From contig NC_041003.1 in assembly GCF_004193775.1 (NCBI RefSeq), positions 43,343,611 to 43,407,610 of the forward strand: 64,000 nucleotides of DNA. The letters run 5' to 3'. Position numbers and translations under genes: made by a program. Below the pieces are notes generated by a model, which saw only the letters and a list, made by a program, of their open reading frames with translations, did no database searches and was not told where the DNA came from. Source of the stretch: Glycine soja. Taxonomy: Eukaryota; Streptophyta; Magnoliopsida; Fabales; Fabaceae. Shown here in pieces: positions 1 to 10,192 of the stretch (its first letter is position 1; every line of letters begins with the position of its first letter).

Positions 1-1145
1 TAGGTTAAATTTGGAAATATGAACAATACATGTGCACATTTAATTTCTCACAATATATTCCACCCGTTTTCATTTCTTTTTTCCTCTTCGCGTTTTCTTT
101 GTAAAAACCTATTATGATGAGCAACTTTTCAATGGTATGAAAATTTTAAAGTGTATAACTAAAAACAATGTTTTATTTTCCCATATTATTCTAAACAGTC
201 GATTATTTATAAGTACAAAACCAACAACAGCAAATAATTACATAACCATGATGTAATTTTACTATAAAAATATAATTATTTTAAAAATTCTAAATTAAAT
301 AAGTTATCTTAAAATCAATTTTCACCTAATATATATAAACATAAAATTGTTGTGAATAATTGATTTGATAACCTTCCTTAATCGTGCCTCACGTTATAAA
401 CCTATCAGGGTTTTCATTATCCCCTAATGGACTAAACTGATTTTCTTTAATTAAGCCATATCAATTTTTTGTTGATATTCTAATTATGTCACTTATATTG
501 AGCACATAAAAAATTTAAATAACTAATATAAATATTATAATGTAATATGTAGCCCACATTAATTAATTAATTAAGAATTATAAAATTCTTAACAAAAACT
601 TATTTCATACAATCAATTATTAAAATAATTTTCCAACTAATCTAGACACGAACTCATTGAAAATAATAAAATTGCTTATTAAATTAAAATATTTAATAAA
701 ATTAGTTGTTAAGTACTTAAATAAAAAAATATATGTTGATATTATTTTTTAAATATTTTCTTTTATTTTACACATAAAAATATATTTTCAAGTTTTTTAG
801 TTAATTTCAAATTTTTTAAGATAAAGTAATTTTGAAAAGGAAGTGGGGGGTTTGTCGTCAATTTAGAGCGGAAAGGAAGAATTCTATTAAAATATTCAGG
901 ATCGAAATAGAAAAATAAGTTATAATGTGAGTAGTGTCTAAAAATGTCAACCATAAACTAACAAGAAAAAAGATTATATATTAACAATGCAAAATTATGA
1001 TAAGATTATTAATTTTTATATTTATTTTAAAAATTATATTAACAGGGAATGAAGACGGTGAAAATCTAAAACTGAAATATTTTTTTATTAAAAAAAACAA
1101 GCTTATAAACTAATCAAATAAACTATAAACTAAGTGAAAGAAGTG
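1..1145. other. AT-rich intergenic DNA
   Basis: No convincing gene, RNA or bounded repeat is visible. The sequence is very AT-rich with short homopolymer runs and scattered stops in all frames. The one short reading frame here (763-954, minus) has no recognisable motif and is low complexity. Confidence 0.6.
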
Positions 1146-2164
1146 AAACTACCAAAAAGGGACAATAATTTTTATAAATGATCAAATAGGGATAAATTTT
1201 AAATTAATACTCACAAAGGCTAAGTCTTAGGATAGTCCATCACTTTTAAATACAAAGTCATAAATTAATTCATAATTTTTATTTTTGTATTTTACTAAAG
1301 TCATAAAAAAGTAATTTCTTATTTTTTTAATTATGACTTTGAAGTCGTAAATATTTTTTAAATTTTTTCATTAGAAGTCGTAAATGATTTATGGCTTTAA
1401 AATTGTATTTTTTATAAAAAATAATTAATTATTTAACAATTTCAAATTAATTTTAATTTTAATTTCTTATAAATGTTTTAAATATTTTTTACTGATATTA
1501 ACAAATAATATTAACTTAAAATTTATTAAATAATATTAAATTATTTTTAAATTTTTTAGTTAATTTTTACATATATCATTAAGTAAATTAATAATTTTGT
1601 ACAATATTATTAATTAATTTTATTTGATAAAATCATTTTAATATTAACAAAAAAAATAATTAAGTAATAAAAGTAATTGTTAAAATAAAAACAAAATAAT
1701 AAATTAATATTAAATGACCAATACAAATTAAATACAAACATAAAATTAAAAAGTAAAAATAATATTAACCATTAACTTGCTTGTATACAACTAGTAACTA
1801 ATCTTTCTACATTTCTTACTACATTTTAATATTTTTATTTAAATTTAAGTATATTATTTTCATTATTTTTATAATTTATAAAACAATTAATAATCCTTAT
1901 CATTAGTAAAAAAATATTAAATAAAATAATATACAAAATATTAAATAAAACAACATACAAAAACATACAAAATATTAAATAAAACAATATACAAAAATAA
2001 AATAAAATATTTATGACTTGAAAGTCATAATTAAAAAAAGAAGTCATGATGGCTTTGTATTCAGAAGTCATAAGATATCTTACCACTTGTCCTTTTGTGG
2101 GTATTAATTTAAAATTTACCCACATTTGGTAATTTACAAAAATTGTTGCCCCTTTTGCTAGTTT
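1146..2164. mobile_element. ~1 kb foldback (long-TIR) element
   Basis: The two ends are long imperfect inverted repeats of roughly 100 bp. The left end (about 1146-1255, starting AAACTACCAAAAAGGGACAA) matches the reverse complement of the right end (about 2050-2164, starting AAACTAGCAAAAGGGGCAAC). The match includes an identical core, TAAATTTTAAATTAATAC. Matched 'AAGTCATAA'/'TTATGACTT' motifs recur further inside both arms. The centre is extremely AT-rich and non-coding, so the element would be non-autonomous. Long TIRs suggest a Mutator-like or foldback type, but no clean target-site duplication was found, so the class is uncertain. Confidence 0.7.
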
Positions 2165-3024
2165 AACCGAAATAGTTAGACAAACAGAAACAGTCTTACC
2201 CCTTAGGCATTTGAACAACAGGTCGTGCATATATTACGTAAAAATGCCATATCATACACTATCCATGATCAGCAAGGACAGAACAGAAAAGAAACCTTAT
2301 TACTGTATAGTTTTTTCTCTCTCTTTTTTAAATACATTCTCGGAACCCAAGAAAACCTAAAAACTCCAAATGCATTATCTCAATGCATATGGGAAAGCAA
2401 AAAAACTATACATCAATAAATGATTTTACACTAGGTAGATGGTTAGTTTCTGTTTTACACTTCACAAGCATGACAGTTAGAACACATAGCCATCTCTGAC
2501 ATTCTTCAGCTATCTCCTTAACTCCTTTCATATACAAGAAATTGAACTGTACAGTACAGTATGTAGTTTCCAGCACTCTCAGACAACTGTTAAGAGAGTT
2601 TGAAACACATCTCATCAGCAATTTACAAATTAATAGGAGTCCAACATTTACTATAACAAAATTAGAAACACAAAAAGTAGTTTTAACATACGAAAGAATA
2701 TTCTGTAAAACATAAACGTACATACAGAAATTAGAGAACATATCCACACACAGAGGATTTGTTTATTTTAAGTGAGCAAAACAAATCTTAACCATATATG
2801 TTTACATAGATGAAAAAAATTAAAAGTAACCTAAAAGGTCGCATCTGTTTATATTTTAATCTTGACCATTTATGTTATAGTTCAAATATTTGTTTCTCTA
2901 GCAATATAACACGATTTACTTAATATGCTCCATACATTTGGTTAGTGGTGTTTGCAAGACCACACACAAAACACCAAGGATAACAGTATCCACAAAAGCA
3001 AGACTAGTAAGCCAGGAAAAAGTT
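2165..3024. other. Gene-flanking DNA, probable 3' region of the PHT4 gene
   Basis: This stretch lies directly downstream of the minus-strand transporter gene and is less AT-rich than the DNA to its left. It may hold the 3' UTR, or a short last exon around 2,930-3,015 if the CCTG|GTGAGC site near 3,075 is used as a splice donor. A minus-strand open frame at 2406-2747 has no recognisable domain. No polyadenylation site could be assigned with confidence. Confidence 0.4.
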
Positions 3025-6000
3025 CTAAATATATTTGCAAGTTGAAAGGCAAATATACGTATATTTATGCTCACCAGGATCGTCAAAATTTACTCTTTCT
3101 CCAGTAGCGAATAGGCAATAGAAAATAGCAGCAAGAAAGTAAAGGAGCGATGTAAGCAACAGAAATCCTGGGAAGGAACCAACTAGCTCAACAAAAAGCC
3201 CAGCTCCAACTGTTCCAAATATAGCAGCCAATGTTCCAGCAGTATTTGATATTCCTAGAAAAAGAAATCAAGAGGTCTTCATTATAAGAGATCTTATTGT
3301 AAAGTACATAGACAAGTATTTTCTCAACTCCTAGCAGTTTTTACTTATATCTCACCCTATTTTTCCCATATATGCTAAAAGTCCATTGAATGTTAGATAG
3401 CACAAGAGAGCTTCTTCAATTAATTCCTACACTAGTTAAAGGAATTACCCAATTCTATATGGAAAAATAATAGCTACCAATTTACCTTTTACCACACATC
3501 ACATATAAAGATAACATAATACAGGCTCCAAATGATTTCAAATGTATTTACAGATGACAATATGCTACTAATCTTATTAAATGCATTTTGGAACACCAAA
3601 ACATGTAGAATCCCCACAAGATAAAAGCATACCATGTAAAACACCAGAATACTGCGGTGCAATCTCCTGTGATAACAAAGAAGATGAATATTATATTAGA
3701 GACAGAAGACTTCTAACAAAAAAAAAATGTTTTTACATGGCTAAAAATAGAAACCTGAAGGTTCACAAGAAAACCAGAGTGACTGAAGGATTTCAGGCCA
3801 AAAGCTAAAGTAAGCCAAGCAGAACCTATTGAGGGGTTTTTTGCTGTTGCTAAGCCAATGAGGCAGAGTCCAGGACCAATAAAACCAATGGACTGCAGTG
3901 AAAGTGAAGAATGCGTATTATACATTTAAACTAATATATAGTGAGAACAACCAAATCCAAACTGGGATGAGTGGAGAAAATAAAGATAACTACAAGAAGA
4001 AGACAATCAGAGCTTTTTCCCATTAAATGGGGTCAACTACATGAATCAAATGACACCATTGAGCACTATCCAAAACCAAAGACTTCAAAAATACATTATA
4101 CATCAACAAGTGCTTTGATAGGACCCAGCAATAGGATAGAATAGAAAAATGTGAAATCTTACATGTCTCCTCTCTTTTCTAGTATATGCAATGCAACATA
4201 CCTGCATAATCTTACGAGTCAAAGTGACACTTGTACCACTTTGTATCATCATATCCGACCACAAGCCAGCAAAGTAACCCGTGACAGCCATCACAGCCCA
4301 TGGAACTGCACTAAACCATGCCGCATGCCTGAGATCCACACGGTACACCTATAATGGAAAACCATTTATACATGGTTCTAAGTGTTGATTTCTAAATATT
4401 TTTATAATTTGACAATCACAACTAAATATGATAAATCTTACTGAGCTGAAGTATATGGGCATCCAAGAAAGAACAGTAAAAAAACCCTGTGAAATAAGAA
4501 AAAAAAGGGCAATAAATAAGAATTTGCATGAATGATAATAACAACAGTACAACACTGCATGATGTGGACTCCTGAGCCACATTTAAGGAACCTCTGTTAT
4601 ATTTTTCTTTTGGTGACTTGGATGGGAAGTGGGAACCGAAGGTGAGGATTACCTCATGCAATAAGATAAGTGAATCCAATTGGGGCAAAATAAATGACAA
4701 TTTGCTATCAAATATGACAATTATCAGCTCCAATTAAGAACACCAGCAACATAAATCAAACAAATGCTGGAGTCTGAGGCCTTACCCAACTGTGCATGGA
4801 ATTTGCAATGATTAGAGACCATGTTGGCCGCTTTGAAAGCAAGCGCCTGAAAGGAGGGATCACTTTAACTTTCTTGGGCTTAGCTGTCTCCACTGAAAAA
4901 GACTTGTGCCTTCTATTCGATATATACTCCAGCTCATATTTTGATATCTGAGGACTCCGATCAGGAGTGCTTGACGTTGCAGACAACCACACCAACACCC
5001 AAAGAAACCCAGACAATCCAAAAATCACAAAGGGACCAAATATACCACCTTGCGACATGAGAATGGGAGAAAGCGTGAGCCCTATTGCACATCCAAGCTG
5101 AAATCCAGCCATCGAGATTCCTACAGCCCTTGATCGTTCGGTTTGTGGAAACCATCTAAAGTGAAGAACCAAAACCAGTCATTATAAATATCAAGCCTAT
5201 TTCGCTCCAGCAATTCCATAGTGATAATCAAAGCCCATCTCAAAAAAATAAAAACTCATAAGTCAAAACATAATAACATCTTAAAATGAAAATTTTTCAG
5301 AACATGAAACATAGAGGCTGTATTTGGTTTCACAGTGGCATATTCAAACTCATGGTTGCAAGGGTTAAACATGACTTTCAGCAGTCTTAATATTTCAGCA
5401 TTGGTTTTTTTGTTTCATGGAGGTGTATTCAAGAGAGTTAAGCTCACGTTTGGTTCAATGTATTGTTTGTGTAAAGCAATTTATACTAAGTTTTACTACA
5501 AACATGTTTTTTGAGATAAAAAAGTTTCCAAGCGTAAATCACTTTGCTTCAGACACATACACAATCTTAACCAAAATCAAGTTTACAAAGAGTCACCTTA
5601 CCTGGCAACCATGTTATTCATGGAAGGAAGAGCAACTCCTTCAGCAATGCCAAGCAAAGCACGGACAGCAAGTAGAGCCAAGAGGGAGGTCTGAGAGGCC
5701 CAAGGGGTAAGAAAAGTAGCAAGTGACCACAAGGCCACTCCCCAAGCCATGACCACTTTGCCACCATAGTGATCCACCAATACCCCTCCAGCTATAGGGG
5801 AAACCAGATACCCCCACAGAAAAGACGACTGCACTACCACAAACCATACAACACCAAAATCAGAATAAATAACAATACATGCACTTGCACTGTAAAGGTT
5901 TTAAGCTGTGATCCAATTATAAACTCTCATATGGTAAGTTTGTTATCTTCTATTATAACTATTAAAAATTATGTTTAATGGTCATGCACAGAAATTGTTA

Positions 6001-6704
6001 AGTAGTTTTACAATGTCAACTAATTAGAAATCAAAGTAAGTATAATTTTTAAGATAGTTATTATAAAAGTCAACAAGCTTATCATAGGGTGATTTGTGAT
6101 TGAATAAAAGTGTAAAACCACCTAATACAGTCGGGTGCATAACTTATTTTCTCTTAAAAATTACACCAAAAATGATTTCTGATTAGTTGAGAGTGTAATA
6201 ACTTTTACAGAAAAACTGCATCTCGATTAAACTCACAAAATCCAACAGCTAAAAACAGGAATTTAGCAGAGTCAATTCATCAAACACTTGGTGTGCGAGA
6301 ACCTGAACGATTCCGGCGAAGGCGCGGCTCCACCCGTTGGCGAGGGACAGCGGCACGATGGCCACCGACATGACGACGCGATCGGCGTTGCATAGAGCGA
6401 GAGCAAGAGCCAGCATGGCCACCACTTTGACTCTCTCGGAAGTGATGAACTCAGCAAAACTCGACGACTGTTGTTGCTGGCTCTCCTCGGGACCCGAATT
6501 GAAGTGAGCGTCGTTGGAGGAAACGCGGAGGCGGCGGGTAAGGGAGTGGACAGAGGCAGCTGAGCCATTCGAAAAAAATTTGAATTCCGCTCTCTTGAGA
6601 TGAGGTTTGGGAGAGTGGAACGCCGCCGCCGCTCTGGCGCGGTGGTTTAGGGGTAGTGAGAGGGGTTTAGCGGCGAGAGTGACGGCGGAAGACAGCGTTG
6701 CCAT
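3025..6704 (-). CDS. PHT4;2: Plastid PHT4-family inorganic phosphate/anion transporter (PHT4;2-like)
   Basis: This is a major-facilitator transporter of the plant PHT4 (SLC17-like) family, expected to move inorganic phosphate across the plastid inner envelope. Eight exons splice in phase at GT/AG sites: 6704-6303, 5828-5602, 5155-4786, 4486-4442, 4348-4202, 3892-3755, 3666-3633 and 3254-3025, giving about 530 residues. The first ~85 residues are rich in Ser, Ala and Arg and look like a transit peptide. They are followed by the family motif CNADRVVMSVAIVPLS (about residues 105-120), SSFLWGYLVSPIAGG, RWFPQTERSRAVGISMAGFQ, HSWGFFTVLSWMPIYFSSVY and EIAPQYSGVLHGISNTAGTL. The start is the first ATG, ahead of the transit peptide. 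Placement in the PHT4;2 branch rests on remembered similarity and is firmer than 'PHT4' alone but not certain. The C-terminus is unsure: reading through to the stop at 3025 adds an unusual tail, and a donor near 3,075 may be used instead. Confidence 0.9.
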
Positions 6705-7901
6705 GGCCGCGGACGGTGGAAGTTTGTTCTTATCAGTGACTAAAAAGAACGACGCGGCTTGGTTGGTGTGGTGGTTGACAATTACGCAAATCGCCTTGTC
6801 TTTTGCACATTGTTTTAGTGTAATTTTAAAGAAGAATCATGAGTAGTAACGAGTACGTGGTTTTGATACTTGTTTTGTGATACTAAAGGCTATATTAAAA
6901 TATAAATAGAAAAGGACTACACTGGCAATGTAAAATATCTTACATGGTTACTATGTAAGATTACGATTTAAGAGTAGGATTAAATTTAGTTCTAAAATGT
7001 TTAAATTTGTAAAAATGGATAGAATAGAGGAAGTGAGATGAAACAATAAGAGTATTAGTTATCATTATTTAAAGTATTTGAAATGCCGTGTTGAAAATGA
7101 TCTCCATCACCATATTAGTTATATGAAAAAATAGTAATATGAATGGAGTAATGATTTGTAGATAACTCTCTGTATTAAAGATTCTACAACATAATATATT
7201 ACTCCATCACTAACTAATATTTAATGTTAGTGATGTTAAACTCTAATATCCTGACATTTGATTTAGTTTCATATTTAATTTCGAATATTGAGTTATGATT
7301 ATAAGTAAAATTTAATTTTTAATATCACAAAATTATAAATATTATTGTTTAATATATTATATTTAAAATTGAAATAATATAATTTAACTATTACTTATTG
7401 AACCACCATTAAACTTTGAACTACTACTAGTTTAATTCAATAATGATCGATTCAATTTTAAAAATCTTTCTATAATTATTATTGATTCAATCCAAGAATA
7501 GTTTGAACCAACTAGTTCAAAGAACGATCTAATTTTAAAAATTATGAACACAAATATATGGTAAACATCAAATAGCTGCTGTGATGCTATTTTCACTTTT
7601 TTGGTTATTCTTATTTGCCATGATGAAATCAAACTGCAACATGGCAGTTGCCAAGGGAAAATATGTTGAAACTTGATGTCTCAGTTAGCAATGAAGACTG
7701 ATAGTATATGAGAAGAAATGGAATAATGGTCACACAAACTGAATAAACCAAGCAGGATTTTTTTGCACATGCTTCAAATTATGCTCTCAATTAGAACTTC
7801 ATCTAATTAACGAGTAATGACACATACCCAAGTCAGTTTCCCAAAAAAACCTTCATTTATTTACATATATATTTCATACACATCTTATCTACCATATCGA
7901 A
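6705..7901. other. Intergenic region between PHT4-like and thioesterase genes
   Basis: This holds the putative promoter and 5' UTR of the minus-strand PHT4-like gene (just above 6704), then AT-rich DNA. A minus-strand frame at 7432-7632 shows no domain. The last few hundred bases before 7902 are likely the 3' UTR of the thioesterase gene. Confidence 0.5.
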
Positions 7902-9546
7902 TTACATTTTGCTGTTATGTCTACCAAATAGTGAATGACGACCTTCCGCTATCAATTCTCCAGTTGCTTTGTTTTTAAGAAGAACAATAGTCCCAGAATA
8001 ACCTCCTTTCCTTCCTAACAACCTAGAAGTAATTTCTAGTTCATCCTGCACCATAATATCAATATGTCCATAAGGTATAACACAAATACATTTAAAATAC
8101 GTAAAGAGAGTAGGAAAGTTGGGTAGTTATTTGTAGTGCAAAGAACCCAGTTGTTAAATGTTAATGAAATCTGAAGCAAAAGTCTTATAATAAGAAGTGG
8201 TTGGAATCATGGAATGGCAAGTGAACGGATACATACAATAAACATGTTGCCTAGCATTACTAAGTCTGAACCTTAACAAAAGGACAATTCCTTTTTTTTT
8301 TTTTTTTTCTTTTTTTAAATCCTCAGCGTAATCTAAGTCGAGTCAGGTGAACCCATTTAAGAGGACAAAGCTATTCTGGCGACAATTTTTTTTTCGTTCA
8401 CAAAAGTCGAACCCAAGATATAACTCAAGGCGAACCAGCTATTTGTCACTTAGACCAACAGGCATTGATGAAAAGAACACTTTTTACAATCTTATTTCAG
8501 ATAAGGGACATTCTAATAATGGAACAGGGTCAATCTTAAGTCTCATTTTTTATCTGTTCAGTTTTCACACATGTTTTGAATGGTTGAGACTGCATTTTGA
8601 ACTGTAGAGCAACCGAGTCCATCTAAGAACAGTTTGGCAGAAATTAATTGGACAGTTGGATAGCATATCTATCTATAAAATGCAATACGCAATCTAATAA
8701 ATCTTAATGTGGTCTAAAGTTTATTATGAATTCATAAACTTCCCTGATGCTATTCACTATAGTAACTAACTAGCCTACTAATGTTGGACTGGGTAGATAT
8801 GAGGTCATTATCAATTACCATCCCCCTATATACAACAGACAAAAATTAATGATGTGAAAGTAGGGTTTGATGCACAACATCAATCATCAATTTCAACCTT
8901 ATCCTCTCACTTAGCAAAATAGGCATTAATTAAGATGTTATTGTTAGTACAGTATATGGTAATAACTTACGCCAACTCTCACAGATGAGAGAAAAGAAAT
9001 AGACATGTCAACGGAAACATTCATGGGGAGACCCTCTTCATGGATGACAGCACCTCCAACCTCGTCCACCAGATTCGCAATTGCTCCACTCGCCAACTTC
9101 CCACTCCTGTCCTGTAACAACACAAAGAACATTCAATTTCACTTCAATTACTAAGATTATTAGTGCATGTTTAATTTGGAGTCGGAAATGTTGTTGCACG
9201 CACATGTTTCAATACAAATCTGAGGGATAAAAATAAAAGATTTTGATCGGTTAGTAAAATTACTTTAGCCTTAGATAATCAAACATGCACTAATAATTGA
9301 AGTAAAGTGATATGAAATGAAAGATACAGCGAGGCGCGAGGGGACTTTGAAAGTGCAGGAGACGAGACCGGGTTGGACTCGGTCAACTCGGATGCCAGAG
9401 AGGATGAAGTGTTCGTAGAAGGAGGAGTTATCGCCGGCTCTGAGGGAAGGAACAGAGTTGAGTCGTGACATAGCGACCGATTCTTGCTGCGTTAGTCTCA
9501 GCATCTCTCTCACCTTCTCCATCCTCTTTGTCTTGCCTTTTTCCAA
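7902..9546 (-). CDS. Acyl-CoA thioesterase, ACOT13-type single hotdog domain
   Basis: The product is a small 4HBT/hotdog thioesterase that hydrolyses acyl-CoA thioesters. Three exons join in phase: 9546-9328 (73 codons), 9111-8971 (47) and 8045-7902 (48 with stop), giving 167 residues, a normal length for plant ACOT13-like proteins. Visible family blocks are SCTFKVPSRLA at the end of exon 1, GAIANLVDEVGGAV and NVSVDMSISFLSSVRVG in exon 2, and DELEITSRLLGRKGGYSGTI plus GRHSLFGRH in exon 3. The Asp of the VDEVG block is present. The HGG triplet of animal ACOT13 is replaced by ASG, as I recall from other plant members. Both splice junctions are GT/AG. There is no obvious targeting peptide, and the C-terminal SKM tripeptide resembles a peroxisomal PTS1 signal, which is an inference. 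Intron 2 carries a SINE-like insertion. Confidence 0.9.
8295..8480 (-). mobile_element. tRNA-derived SINE-like sequence inside thioesterase intron 2
   Basis: Read on the minus strand, this stretch has a box A-like GGTCTAAGTGAC and a box B-like GGGTTCGAC about 40 bases apart, as in tRNA-derived plant SINEs. Its far end, near 8,295, is a long T/A homopolymer. It sits entirely in the second intron of the thioesterase gene. No target-site duplication was recognised, so the boundaries are approximate. Confidence 0.4.
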
Positions 9547-9654
9547 CCCACCAAGACGAAGACGATCTATAGGGGTTGTTTGTTGCTGGTTGCTATCTGG
9601 ATCGTGAGTTCACTTGAGCCTAATGGGCTTTTACATTGTTTAACTTCTTGAGTG

Positions 9655-10062
9655 TTGCTAGGTGCAGCCATCATTATTGTTGGTGCACCCAATATTTTTT
9701 GAAAATGGTAAAATTGTTCCTGTTAATTTCTTCCCTTACGAATCAAATTGATCCGTAAGTTGATTTTTAAGACTTACAGATCAAGTTGATCCGTAAAAAA
9801 CTTACAGATCAACTTGATCCGTAAGTTTTAAAAATCAACTTACGAATCAACTTGATCCGTAAAAGATTCACAAATCAACTTGATCCATAAGTCTTAAAAA
9901 TCAACTTACGGATCAACTTGATCCGTAAAAGACTACCGGATCAAGTTAATCTGTAAGTCTTAAAAATTAACTTATGAATCAACTTGATCCGTAAGGGATA
10001 TTTTTGTCTTTTTGTGGTTAGTACTGGGTGCACCAGCAATAATGCTGGGTGCACCTAGCAGC
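9655..10062. mobile_element. TIR element with palindromic tandem core
   Basis: The ends are ~38-bp imperfect inverted repeats. The left end reads TGCTAGGTGCAGCCATCATT and continues to GGTGCACCCA. The right end reverse-complements to TGCTAGGTGCACCCAGCATT, also continuing to GGTGCACCCA. The interior is non-coding and mostly a palindromic tandem array, given as a separate feature. There is no transposase, so it would be a non-autonomous DNA element. A clear target-site duplication was not found. It lies just upstream of the thioesterase gene's start. Confidence 0.7.
9735..9995. repeat. Eight quasi-palindromic 25-mers in a 66-bp dimer period
   Basis: Eight copies of a near-palindrome (consensus CTTACGGATCAA plus CTTGATCCGTAAG) begin at 9735, 9773, 9801, 9839, 9867, 9905, 9933 and 9971. 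Start-to-start spacings alternate 38 and 28 bases exactly, so the real repeat unit is a 66-bp dimer present about four times. Each 25-mer could form a hairpin. The repeats fill nearly all of the space between the element's terminal inverted repeats. Confidence 0.85.
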
Positions 10063-10134
10063 AGTCTAACTTCTCTCACCAAATTTGCATAAAGGCCATT
10101 CATATTTACACCTCTCAATTTTACTAGTATATCT

Positions 10135-10137
<3 letters not shown>

Positions 10138-10191
<54 letters not shown>
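10138..10191. repeat. (TA)n microsatellite
   Basis: An uninterrupted run of about 27 TA units, likely length-polymorphic. Confidence 0.95.

Positions 10192-10192
<1 letters not shown>

Noticed and set aside
2406..2747. Minus-strand frame of 113 residues downstream of the PHT4-like gene
   Set aside because: No recognisable domain. Its position fits the 3' UTR.
5417..5978. Plus-strand frames inside PHT4-like introns and exon 2
   Set aside because: They lie opposite the minus-strand gene and show no protein family.
9735..9995. CRISPR array interpretation of the regular repeats
   Set aside because: The repeats are palindromic with short, mutually similar spacers, sit inside a TIR element, and the genome is a plant nucleus.
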